From CAZYQW01 sp964649825 (GTDB taxonomy: Bacteria > Planctomycetota > B15-G4 > JADJEK01): 64,000 nucleotides of DNA. Below the pieces are notes generated by a model. The model saw nothing but the letters and a program-made list of their open reading frames with translations, was not told the DNA's origin and ran no database searches. Below, one piece after another: positions 31,623 to 39,886 of this stretch; positions within the stretch are counted from its first letter, which is position 1; every line of letters starts with the position of its first letter. The stretch covers positions 1-64,000 of the forward strand of contig CAZYQW010000060.1 of the NCBI GenBank assembly GCA_964649825.1. The letters run 5' to 3'. Both the position numbers and the translations under genes were made by a program.

Positions 31623-32795
31623 TCAGGGTGCCAGGTCGAGGAGGACCTGGACCGACCCGTCGGATCTCTCGACCGTGAGCTCGAGCGTCGACCCGCCCTC
31701 GCCGAGCACCGACTCCAGCGCCGACTCGAAGCCGGCGAGCCCCGAGACCGCATGCCCAGCCACGCCGGCGACTCGATCGCCTTCGCGAACGGCGGCTTTC
31801 TCGGCCGGACCGTGGTCGAGGATGGCGCTCACGAACAGACCCTCGGAGCGGCTCTCGAGCACCAGGCCGAGCAGGAAGTACGAGACCGACTCGACCGTCG
31901 TCGCCAGCAGGTCTTGCACCAACGGCTCGAGGTCGGCCTTGCTCATCAACACCGGGCGCGGGAAGCCGGTCGCCCATTCCGCGGGATCGCGGGTCGTATC
32001 GTCCTGGCCCGAAACCAGCGCGCGCGGGTCGTAGCGGGGCGCCGGCCGCTTCTCCTCCGGCGGAGGCAAGTTGACGATGCCGGCCAACGTGCCGTCTTCG
32101 AAGATCACCGGCATTCCCGAGTGAAGAGGACCGGCCGGGTGGATCACCGGGCGCGGATACGAAGCCTTCTCCGCGGGGAACACCGAGACATAGGTGGTCG
32201 TGCGCGCGTCCACGTCGGGGACCATGAACGCGACGAGGCCGATCATGTCTCCGCTGGCCGGGCGCCGCATCGGCTCGAGCGGCAGCGGGTGGAGCAACGC
32301 GTCGGGGACGTCCTCCCGGTTCGTCGGACGGAGCAGCAGGAAGTTGAGGGCGCGGTTTCGGCGGACCACCTCGGCCTCGATCTCGGTCCCGTCGGCCAAG
32401 AGGAACGTGTACTCGCGGCGCGGGTCGGGGGCCTTGGTGCGGAACCCGGGCGCGACCTGCATCCACTTCAGGTAGTGGTCCGGCCGCAGCGATGAGGCCG
32501 AGATGAGGATCAGGGGGTCGGGCGTGACGATGATTCCGCCGCACACGCCTTCGACGATGCGATCGCGCTGGTACACGACGCCGTCGACGCGCTTGCGCTC
32601 CAACTCGTAGTGCACGCGGACGCGGACGAGATGCTTGGCGACCGCGCGGCCGACCTCGGCCACGACTTGACGCTGGGACTGGATCCGCGAGGCTTCCGTC
32701 CGGCGCTCCTCCGTCGTGGGCGTGGGGAGCGATTGGCCGGCGGCGAGGACCGCGGTCGCGGCGGCGAGGGTCGTGAGGACGAGCTTCGTGAACAT
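31623..32795 (-). CDS. Secreted HtrA-like pseudoprotease with PDZ domain
   Basis: A 390-aa protein from ATG 32795, with a signal peptide (MFTKLVLTTLAAATAVLAAG). Residues about 60-270 follow the trypsin-like fold of HtrA/DegP: GGIIVTPDPLILISASSLR matches the segment that normally carries the catalytic His (…TNAHVV), but His is replaced; NFLLLR stands where DLALLK holds the Asp; LHSGMPVIFEDGTLAGIV matches the GNSGGP nucleophile region with a Ser left. Two of three triad residues are therefore missing. A PDZ domain fills about 290-390 (GLVLESRSEGLFVSAILDHGPAEKAAVREGDRVAGV). It is likely a periplasmic chaperone or binding protein and not a protease. It is transcribed toward the radical SAM gene, which may be in the same operon with a 159-bp gap. 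Confidence 0.75.
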   Translation of the reverse strand: MFTKLVLTTLAAATAVLAAGQSLPTPTTEERRTEASRIQSQRQVVAEVGRAVAKHLVRVRVHYELERKRVDGVVYQRDRIVEGVCGGIIVTPDPLILISASSLRPDHYLKWMQVAPGFRTKAPDPRREYTFLLADGTEIEAEVVRRNRALNFLLLRPTNREDVPDALLHPLPLEPMRRPASGDMIGLVAFMVPDVDARTTTYVSVFPAEKASYPRPVIHPAGPLHSGMPVIFEDGTLAGIVNLPPPEEKRPAPRYDPRALVSGQDDTTRDPAEWATGFPRPVLMSKADLEPLVQDLLATTVESVSYFLLGLVLESRSEGLFVSAILDHGPAEKAAVREGDRVAGVAGHAVSGLAGFESALESVLGEGGSTLELTVERSDGSVQVLLDLAP

Positions 32796-32925
32796 GATCG
32801 GCAATGATAGCCCCGGTCGTGAATCACGGCGATGCGAGATCGTGATTGCGCGGGCGCGAACCGATCGATGGGCCGGGATTCGTGGTCTTCGGGTGGGGCG
32901 CTCGATTGATACGATCGCCGACCTC

Positions 32926-34431
32926 ATGCGTGTGTCGAACCTGCGCGGATTCGCCGGGAGCATCGGCGGCGGCGTTGCTCAAGTCGTCGTGCTTTTGGCA
33001 CTGACGCCGTACCTGGCCGAACGGCTCGGTCCTTGGCAGTTCGTCGCGGTGTGCGCGTTGACGGCACTCGGGTCGCTGCTGTCCCTCCTCGAGTGCGGAA
33101 TCGCACCGGCGACGGCGGCCGCGGCCGGCCGCGCCCTCGCGTCGGGTGGCGCGCCGCGGCTTCTCGCGTTGATCGGCGAGAGCCGCGCGGTGGTGCGGCG
33201 CCGGGCGGCGTTCGCGATCCTCGCCGGCGTCGTCCTCGGCACGTCGCTGATGTTCGGGTTCGCCCGCCTGGGCGCCACGATCACGATCGTCTCGGTGCTG
33301 TTCGTGGCCCTCTCCGTGGGCCTGACCGTGGCGACCGCCGGCTACGTCGGACTCTTCCTGGGCCTCGGCCGCGGTCACGAGCTCGGCGCAGCGACGGCGC
33401 TCGGTGCGGCGGCCCGGGCGCTGTTCGTCGTCCTCGCCGTCGAGCGTGCGGCCACGGTCGACGCGGTGATGGCCGGCTACGCGTTGAGCGCGCTCCTGCT
33501 CCTTCTGCTGTGTCGGCGCGCGGTCGCCGACCTTCCGATCCCGGCGGTCGCCGAGCCGATCGGGCTCGCCGCGCTCGTTCGCGCTCGGGCGAAGCAGTCG
33601 GTCGTCACCACCTCGTCCACGCTGCTCGGCGGACACGCCGACCTGCTCGTCGTCCTCTTCTGTCTCGGCGTCGAGCCGGCCGTCGCCTACGCATTGGGAC
33701 AGGTCCTCGCCGTGACCGTGCGGATCCTCGGCGCCGCGTTCGAGCCCCTGTCGATTCCGTTCTCGGTCTCGACCGGCGACGCCTCCCCGGTCGAGACCTA
33801 CGTGCGCCCCGTCCGGGCGCGGCTCGTGTTCGTCGGTCTGTGGATCGCGCCGCTCGCTCCCGCGATGCCGGCGCTCGCCCGCGTCTGGACGCCGTGGCTC
33901 GACGCGCACTGGCTCGCGACGAGCGGCGTCGTCGCCGCCGTCCTCACCGTCTCGTACGGACTCGCCGGGGTCGGGATCCGTGCGCTCGCCGTCTTGCGCG
34001 AGCAGGATCGCGGCGCGACGCTGAACGCGATCGGGAGCCTGGAGATCGCGTTGCTCGCCGGGTCGACCGGACTCGCCCTGTTCGTGCGCGGCGACGCGAT
34101 CGGCGTCGCGCTCGCGTTCCTGGGCACGCGGCTGGTGATCTCGGTGTTCCTCCTGCCGCTGCTCGCCGGCCGGGCGGTCGGAGTTCCCGCACTGGAGCTC
34201 ATCCGCGCCGCGTACCTTCCGTTCGTCGCCATCGCGGGAGTCACGGTCGCCGCGACGATGATGCTCACCACCGTCCTCGCGGACGCGGCGAGGTTCTTCT
34301 GGGTGCCGATCGTGGTGGGGGGCGTCCTGTACGGCGCACTGGCCTGGCGATTCGGGCTCGACGCCGGCGAGCGCGGGCGCGTTCGTGCCCGCTTCATCGC
34401 ATTCGGACAGGCTCCGACCACCGAGCCATAG
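32926..34431 (+). CDS. Wzx-like lipid-linked polysaccharide flippase (MOP superfamily)
   Basis: A 501-aa polytopic protein with about 12-14 hydrophobic helices, starting at ATG 32926 (MRVSNLRGFAGSIGGGVAQVV). Length, even spread of helices and small-residue-rich N terminus fit polysaccharide-biosynthesis flippases of the MATE/MOP superfamily, which move undecaprenyl-linked glycans to the outer face of the inner membrane. No peptidoglycan-specific MurJ features are obvious. It is divergent from the pseudoprotease gene and is followed by sugar-transferase genes, so it probably exports the product of those enzymes (inference). A 164-bp inverted-repeat element begins at its stop codon. Confidence 0.75.
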   Translation: MRVSNLRGFAGSIGGGVAQVVVLLALTPYLAERLGPWQFVAVCALTALGSLLSLLECGIAPATAAAAGRALASGGAPRLLALIGESRAVVRRRAAFAILAGVVLGTSLMFGFARLGATITIVSVLFVALSVGLTVATAGYVGLFLGLGRGHELGAATALGAAARALFVVLAVERAATVDAVMAGYALSALLLLLLCRRAVADLPIPAVAEPIGLAALVRARAKQSVVTTSSTLLGGHADLLVVLFCLGVEPAVAYALGQVLAVTVRILGAAFEPLSIPFSVSTGDASPVETYVRPVRARLVFVGLWIAPLAPAMPALARVWTPWLDAHWLATSGVVAAVLTVSYGLAGVGIRALAVLREQDRGATLNAIGSLEIALLAGSTGLALFVRGDAIGVALAFLGTRLVISVFLLPLLAGRAVGVPALELIRAAYLPFVAIAGVTVAATMMLTTVLADAARFFWVPIVVGGVLYGALAWRFGLDAGERGRVRARFIAFGQAPTTEP

Positions 34432-34592
34432 CCGCCCGTGGTGAAAGTGCTTTCGAAGCGAGGCGAGGTCATCGCGACCGAGATCGAGGCGCAGGACCGC
34501 AGGCGTACTGCCTGTACGTCGAGGATCCTGCAACGAAGAGATCGGTCGCGAGGGCCCGCCGCAGCCGGAATGACTTTCGCCACGGGCGGCTA
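34429..34592. repeat. 164-bp nested inverted-repeat element (MITE-like or structured RNA)
   Basis: Terminal inverted repeats of 20 bp with one mismatch (TAGCCGCCCGTGGTGAAAGT at 34429-34448; ACTTTCGCCACGGGCGGCTA at 34573-34592). Three further stems nest inside on nearly the same axis: 34472-34481 with 34542-34551 (TCGCGACCGA/TCGGTCGCGA), 34491-34496 with 34526-34531 (GCAGGA/TCCTGC), and 34500-34504 with 34510-34514. The whole element can fold as one long hairpin. Both ends start with TA, the target duplicated by IS630/Tc1-type elements. It has no ORF of its own. The remaining gap to 34777 shows nothing I can name. Confidence 0.65.
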
Positions 34593-34777
34593 GCGTCGAA
34601 GCGCCGTCGATCGGATCCGGGCGATCCCTCGCGTCCGATCGCGTGGTCGAGCCGGCGGCGCACGACGCCGACGCCCCGACGCAGCCGGGACGATTTCGGG
34701 ACGACTTCGCGACGAAGAACGGGACCGCTTCCCTTGGAATGGGCGGCGGAACGACCGACTTTCGACGGAGGCTCGAC

Positions 34778-35983
34778 ATGTCGATGATGCCGGGATTGCT
34801 GCTGGGCGTCGCCGCCGTCTTCGGGGACGAGGAGGTGGCCGACGTGACGCGCGTCGAGGTGGCGCTCGCGCGCTCCACCGGAGAACACGTCGGCCGCGCC
34901 GTCGTCGACCTCGAGGGCTGGCGCGCGGCCGCCCCGGAGGTGCGGGAGCGATTCGGTTGCGGCGACACGTCGCTCGAGACGGTGCTCGAAGTCCACGGTC
35001 GGCCGGTCGTGCTCGTCGCCGACCGCGAGAAGGACGAGCGGCCGGCCCGCCTGATCATGAGCCGGGGCGACGGCGGCGAGCCGCTCCGCGTCTTGGTCCC
35101 GTGGCGGGACGCAGTGCCCGACGTCCTCGCCCACGCGCGGCTCGAACTCGGCGACGGCGACGTCGGACTCTTCCTTTCGTGGTACTCGGACGCGCTCAGC
35201 GGGAAGTGGTACGAGGGCGCCGCGTACGCGGCCACGTTCGCGGTCGACGGGATCGAGCAGGCGGCGTGGTTCCTGGACGGCGACCTCGACGGCACGCTCG
35301 CCGGCCCCCGCGACCGGTGGATCGCGGGGCCGACGTCCCACCTCGAGCGGCTGAGCCTCCACAACCCGCACGAGGAGATGCGGCCCTTGGACGAAGCGTG
35401 GTGCCTCGGCGCACGGCGGCTGCGGCTCGTCGCGGTCTCCGCGACCGCGGCGACGATCGAGGCGGCGCCGCCCGACGGGCGCGAGCGCGAGGAGGCGTTG
35501 GCGCGCCACTACGAGCGCGTCCAGACCGAGTTCACCGCGAACCTGCCGACTCGTACGGCGATGCTCGAGAAGCAGGGCGACGACCCTGCCCGCGCCGTCG
35601 CGGCCGCACCGGTGCAGTGGTATTTCGCGCACGACCTCGACGAGGCGCTCGCGGTCACGCGCGAGCGCGGAAGGCCCCTCCTCGTCGAGTTCACGTCGTT
35701 CTCGTGTTCGTTCTGCCGCCTGCTGACCTACGTCACGCATCCCGACGCCGAGGTCGTTCGCGAGCTCGACCGGTTCGCGTGCGTGAAGATCGTGGCGGAG
35801 GTCGATCCGGATCCCGCGTGGAAGCGGCTCGGGGTCGACGGTTTCCCGTGCACCGCGCATGTCGACGGAAGCAGCAGGATCGTCGAGAGGATCGACGGGT
35901 TCGTGCGGCCCTCCGCGTTCGCGGCGGCGATCCGGGAGTGGGCGCGAGAACCGCCGCCGATCGAATCGTCCGATTCCGAGTAG
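34778..35983 (+). CDS. Thioredoxin-fold protein with unknown N-terminal domain
   Basis: A 401-aa protein from ATG 34778 with GGAGG 8 nt upstream. Residues 1-15 are mildly hydrophobic (MSMMPGLLLGVAAVFG) and may be a weak signal peptide; export is uncertain. Residues about 20-270 are unrecognised, with Trp/Tyr-rich segments (SWYSDALSGKWYEGAAYAA). The C-terminal domain (about 285-395) is thioredoxin-like: a strand RPLLVEFTSFSCSFC with the CxxC pair C-S-F-C, and the cis-Pro strand DGFPCTAHVDG. It lacks the WCGPC of thioredoxin but could still be redox-active or have thiol-disulfide functions toward secreted Cys-rich proteins (inference). Confidence 0.6.
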   Translation: MSMMPGLLLGVAAVFGDEEVADVTRVEVALARSTGEHVGRAVVDLEGWRAAAPEVRERFGCGDTSLETVLEVHGRPVVLVADREKDERPARLIMSRGDGGEPLRVLVPWRDAVPDVLAHARLELGDGDVGLFLSWYSDALSGKWYEGAAYAATFAVDGIEQAAWFLDGDLDGTLAGPRDRWIAGPTSHLERLSLHNPHEEMRPLDEAWCLGARRLRLVAVSATAATIEAAPPDGREREEALARHYERVQTEFTANLPTRTAMLEKQGDDPARAVAAAPVQWYFAHDLDEALAVTRERGRPLLVEFTSFSCSFCRLLTYVTHPDAEVVRELDRFACVKIVAEVDPDPAWKRLGVDGFPCTAHVDGSSRIVERIDGFVRPSAFAAAIREWAREPPPIESSDSE

Positions 35984-36208
35984 ACCGCGCGGGCGGGGCT
36001 CGGTGGACCGGTCACGACGAGCGCGGCCCGGACCGGCTTCGTATCGCGCGCCGGCGCGCCGCCCGACAGCCCGGTGAGTGCGACGGCGGTCGCCGCCCTC
36101 GCGCAGTCGACGGCGCTGGAGCGACCCGAAGGCCGCCGCGCGCCGCGCCGCGAGTTTCCCCCTCGAAGATCGCACGCGCCCGATCCACGGGGTAGGCTGC
36201 GTCCGATC

Positions 36209-37360
36209 ATGGGCGAACCTGGGAGCACGCACGGCGAGAACTTGATGATGCTCTCCGGGGACACCGTCCTGGCGACCGGCCGCCAGGGCGTGTTCTTCGG
36301 CGTGCTCGAGGAGATGTCGCGCCACTTCGAGCGGATCGACGTGATCTCGCCCCGGCCCGACGGCGCGATCACCACGCGCGAGCTGTTCGGAAACGTCCAC
36401 CTGCATCCCGCGACGAGCTCGCGCCTGCTCCAGGTGCGCCACGTCCTCCGCACCGCGCGGCGCCTCATCGCGGAACGGCGCTACGCGCTGATCACGAGCC
36501 ACGACTACGGGTTCTTCTACAACGGCATCGCCGCCTATCGCATCCATCGGGCGACCGGGGTGCCGTACCTCTCCGAGATCCACCACGTGCCGGGCCATCC
36601 GCGGCCCGCGTCCCTGCGCGAGCGGATCGACCTGCCGTTGAACCAGATCTACGCGCGCTTCGCGGCGCGTCACGCGGTCGCGATCCGCGTCGTCAACCGC
36701 GTCGAGATGCCGGCGCTCCTGCGCTCGTTCGGAGTCCCCGAACGGAAGATCCGCGTCATCCCGTCGCTCTACCTCGACACCGAGGCCTTCCGGCCGCGCG
36801 CGGTCGACAAGCGCTACGACGTCGTGGCGTGCGGGCGGCTCGTGGCGAACAAGCGCTTCGACATCGTCATCGATGCGATCAAGCGGCTGGCGAACCAAGG
36901 GCGCGAGATCTCGCTCCTGCTGATCGGAGACGGCCCTTTGAGGGAGAAGCTCCTCGAGCAGGCGGCCACGGCGGGCGTCCGCGGGCAGATCACGCACGTG
37001 ACGTTCCTTCCGACGGTGGCCGACCTCGCGGACGCCTACGCCTCGGCGCGCGTGCTCGTCTGCGCCTCGAGCAGCGAAGGAGGACCGCGCGTCACGTGCG
37101 AGGCGATGGCGTGCGGGGTCCCGGTCGTCTCGACTCCGGTCGGCATCATGACCGAGCTCGTCCAGGACGGCGAGAACGGGGTCCTGTTCGAGTGGGACGC
37201 CGCCCGGCTCGCGGCCGCGATCGCGTTGCTCCTCGACGATCCGGCGCGCGCGCGGCGGATCGGCGAGCGCGGGCGCCAAGCGGTGCTGCCGTTCGAACGG
37301 GTGAAGATGATCCGGAACTACGTGGAGTCGCTGAAAGAGCTCGCGCGGGAGGCACGGTGA
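36209..37360 (+). CDS. GT4-family glycosyltransferase
   Basis: A 383-aa protein from ATG 36209; the frame extends upstream but loses family character there. It is a GT-B-fold retaining glycosyltransferase: an N-terminal acceptor domain (LLSGDTVLATGRQGVFFGVLE..., HDYGFFYNG, EIHHVPGHP) and a C-terminal nucleotide-sugar domain with VVACGRLVANKRFD, LLLIGDGPLREKL and the acidic signature SEGGPRVTCEAMACGVPVVST with the E-x7-E pattern. Donor and acceptor sugars cannot be read from sequence. The stop overlaps the next glycosyltransferase start (GTGA), so they are made together. Confidence 0.85.
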   Translation: MGEPGSTHGENLMMLSGDTVLATGRQGVFFGVLEEMSRHFERIDVISPRPDGAITTRELFGNVHLHPATSSRLLQVRHVLRTARRLIAERRYALITSHDYGFFYNGIAAYRIHRATGVPYLSEIHHVPGHPRPASLRERIDLPLNQIYARFAARHAVAIRVVNRVEMPALLRSFGVPERKIRVIPSLYLDTEAFRPRAVDKRYDVVACGRLVANKRFDIVIDAIKRLANQGREISLLLIGDGPLREKLLEQAATAGVRGQITHVTFLPTVADLADAYASARVLVCASSSEGGPRVTCEAMACGVPVVSTPVGIMTELVQDGENGVLFEWDAARLAAAIALLLDDPARARRIGERGRQAVLPFERVKMIRNYVESLKELAREAR

Positions 37361-38448
37361 GGCTGCTCGTGCTGACGCAGGTGCTCGACCGCGACGACCC
37401 GGTGCTCGGCTTCACGCACGGTTGGATCGAGGCGCTCGCTCGGCACGTCGACCGCGTCGTCGTGGCGCCGTTGAAGGCGGGCGTCATCGATCTCCCGGCG
37501 AACGTCGAGGTTCGATCGCTCGGGAAGGAGGATGGCCTCGGCACCGCCGGCGTGCTCGGGCGTTTCGTGCGCGAGGTCGGCTCGCTCTGCCTGCGGCGGA
37601 AGGTCGACGCGGTGCTCGCTCACATGGTCCCGCGCCTCGCGGTCTACGCGGCGCCGTTCGTGCTTGCGCGCGACGTGCCGCTCTTCCTCTGGTACACGCA
37701 CAAGGCTGTCGACTGGAGTCTGCGCGCGGCCGAGCCCCTGGTTCGCAAGGCGTTCACGGCCTCCGAGCGTTCGTTTCGCTTGCCGTCGGCGAAGAAGGTC
37801 GTGACCGGGCACGGGATCGACACCGCGCTCTTCTCGCCGCCCCCGGCCGGCGCGTTGCGGCCGACGCACGACGTGGCGGTGGTCGGGCGCATCGCGCCGG
37901 CCAAGGACCCTCTGACGGTCGTCGAGGCGGCCGGCATCCTCGCGGAACGGCGGCGACCGATCTCCGTCCTGTTCGCGGGCGGCACGCTGCTCTCCGAGCA
38001 CGACGCGTACGAGCGGGAGTTCGAACGGCGGATCGATGAGCTCGGCGTCGGCGAGCAGATCGAGCGGCTCGGTCCGGTCCCGCACCCGCGCATCCGCGAC
38101 GTTTTCTATCGAGCCCCGTACTTCGTCACCCCGTCGTTGACGGGGAGCGTCGACAAGACGGTCCTGGAGGCGATGGCGTGCGGTCGCATCGTGCTTACGT
38201 GCAACGAGTCGTTCGAGGAGGTTCTCGGCGACCTCGCGCCGCGGCTCATGTTCGCGCCGCATGACGCGCACGGGCTCGCCGCTCGGCTCGCCGCGCTCAT
38301 CGATCTCGATCCGGCCGAACGGGCCGGCGTGTCGCGGCGCCTCATCGAGGTGGTCCGCCGTGACCACGACCTCGATCGGCTCGCCGCGCGCCTGGTCGCC
38401 GAGATGACCCCGTTCATCGAGGGAGGGGCCGGCGTTGGCGGATCCTGA
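37357..38448 (+). CDS. GT4-family glycosyltransferase
   Basis: A 363-aa protein from GTG 37357, overlapping the previous gene by 4 bp with GGGAGG upstream. GT-B fold: N-terminal LVLTQVLDRDDPVLGFTHGW, a VAVVGRIAPAKDPLTVVEA segment starting the donor domain, GPVPHPRIRDVFYRA and the acidic motif TGSVDKTVLEAMACGRIVLT. The E-x7-E arrangement is partly preserved (E in LEAMA). It probably adds a sugar to the same lipid-linked glycan as its neighbour. Overlaps the nitroreductase fusion gene by 14 bp. Confidence 0.82.
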   Translation: MRLLVLTQVLDRDDPVLGFTHGWIEALARHVDRVVVAPLKAGVIDLPANVEVRSLGKEDGLGTAGVLGRFVREVGSLCLRRKVDAVLAHMVPRLAVYAAPFVLARDVPLFLWYTHKAVDWSLRAAEPLVRKAFTASERSFRLPSAKKVVTGHGIDTALFSPPPAGALRPTHDVAVVGRIAPAKDPLTVVEAAGILAERRRPISVLFAGGTLLSEHDAYEREFERRIDELGVGEQIERLGPVPHPRIRDVFYRAPYFVTPSLTGSVDKTVLEAMACGRIVLTCNESFEEVLGDLAPRLMFAPHDAHGLAARLAALIDLDPAERAGVSRRLIEVVRRDHDLDRLAARLVAEMTPFIEGGAGVGGS

Positions 38449-39886
38449 GCGAACGATGGACGTCGGGGACGCGATCCGGCGGCGGCGCAGCGTGCGGCGC
38501 TTCGATCGTGACCGTCCGGTGCCGCGCGAGCTCCTGCTCGAGATCCTCGATGCCGGCCGCTGGGCGCCCTCGTCGTGCAACCTGCAGACCTGGGACTACG
38601 TCGTCGTCGAGGACGACGACCTGCGGCGACGTCTCGCGGCCGAGACGAAGTCGGTGTCGATCGCGCCGGTCGCGGTCTTCGTCGTCTACGACCGCGAGCT
38701 CGCGCGCGAAGGGCTCGCCAACGTCCAGAGCGCGTCCGCGTCGATCATGACGATGCTCCTGAAGGCGACGAGCCTCGGTCTCGCTTCGCTCTGGGTGAAC
38801 GCGCTCGGCGATCGCGACCGCGTGCGCGCCCTGCTCGGCGTCCCCGACGATCTCGAAGTGCTCGCGCTGGTCTGCCTCGGCTTTCCGAAGGACGACCCGC
38901 CGCCGCCTCCCGAGCGCCGCGCGCTGAACGAGGTCGTGCATTGGGACCGCTACTCCGGTGGCGGCGGCCTGCCGAAGTCGCCCGACCCGAACGACTGGAC
39001 GCTCGACGAGATCGGGCTCTACTTCAAGCGGAAGCTGCAGAGCGGGACCCGCTACAACAAGCCGATCGTGTCGTTCTTCGAGCCGGTGATGCGCGCGGTC
39101 GTCGAGTCGCTCGGCGAGCTCGGCGGCGACCAGGCGCTGCTCGACGTCCTGCCGGGGACCGGCATCTACACCGAGGCGCTCCACGAGCACTACGGAGCGG
39201 TCGACCTCGCGGTGATGGAGTCCTCCGCCGAGAACCACTTCTTCGCGGCGCGCCGCTCGGGCGGGCGGGTGGGGTTCGTACCGTTTCCGCGCGAACGCTT
39301 GGAACAGATCCTGGACGCGTGCGCGCCGGCGGGCGCCACGGTACGGCTCGCGCGCGAGTCGGGAGGGCTGCCCGTGATGCCTCGCGTGCTTCCGCGGCCG
39401 GAGCTCGCTCCGGGACCGTTCGACGCGGCGACGATCCTGTTCCGGCTCGAGGGGATCCCGCGCGTCGAGCGTACGCGGCTCCTCGCCGACGTGTTCGATC
39501 GGCTGCGGCCGGGCGGGAGGCTCGTCGTCGCCTACACCAGCCGGCGCTCCTGGCATCGGCCCGCCTACGCGCTGCGGCGCCGGCTCGGACGGAATTCGGT
39601 CGAGTACGCACCGGTGCCGGAGCCGAACATCATCGGGCCGTACGAGGCGCTCGCCCCGGGAGAGGTCGAAAGGGCGCTGATCGGGGCGGGATTCCGCCGT
39701 GAGTCCGAGATCCGGCTGTTTCCGTTGCCCGATCTCGAGATCATCGGGCCGAAGTTGGAACGCGCGGGGGGCGTGATTCGTCTCATGGGACGATGTCTGA
39801 CGTTCGGCACCGCTCTGTTGAAGCCCGTCGAGGCTCTGCTAAAACCGTTCGCGCGGATTCGCATCGAATGTCTGACAAGACCTTGA
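38435..39886 (+). CDS. Nitroreductase-methyltransferase fusion protein
   Basis: A 483-aa protein from TTG 38435, which has GAGGGAGGGG upstream; ATG 38456 is the alternative. Residues about 8-165 are an FMN-dependent nitroreductase domain: RRRRSVRRFDRDRPVP, GRWAPSSCNLQTWDY and a LGLASLWVNALGD helix, close to the small-type family. Residues about 200-480 resemble a class I SAM methyltransferase: LLDVLPGTGIYTEAL stands for the usual LDVGxGTG, with PERLxxxx-like and RLRPGGRLVVAYTS (post-motif III) segments. The Gly-rich motif is imperfect, so catalysis is not assured. The fusion suggests reduction and methylation of one substrate, perhaps a sugar nucleotide or quinone-type lipid (inference). It overlaps both neighbours. 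Confidence 0.65.
   Translation: MADPERTMDVGDAIRRRRSVRRFDRDRPVPRELLLEILDAGRWAPSSCNLQTWDYVVVEDDDLRRRLAAETKSVSIAPVAVFVVYDRELAREGLANVQSASASIMTMLLKATSLGLASLWVNALGDRDRVRALLGVPDDLEVLALVCLGFPKDDPPPPPERRALNEVVHWDRYSGGGGLPKSPDPNDWTLDEIGLYFKRKLQSGTRYNKPIVSFFEPVMRAVVESLGELGGDQALLDVLPGTGIYTEALHEHYGAVDLAVMESSAENHFFAARRSGGRVGFVPFPRERLEQILDACAPAGATVRLARESGGLPVMPRVLPRPELAPGPFDAATILFRLEGIPRVERTRLLADVFDRLRPGGRLVVAYTSRRSWHRPAYALRRRLGRNSVEYAPVPEPNIIGPYEALAPGEVERALIGAGFRRESEIRLFPLPDLEIIGPKLERAGGVIRLMGRCLTFGTALLKPVEALLKPFARIRIECLTRP

Noticed and set aside
34441..34592. A short coding gene in the gap after the flippase
   Set aside because: No ribosome binding site or plausible ORF; the sequence is explained by nested inverted repeats.
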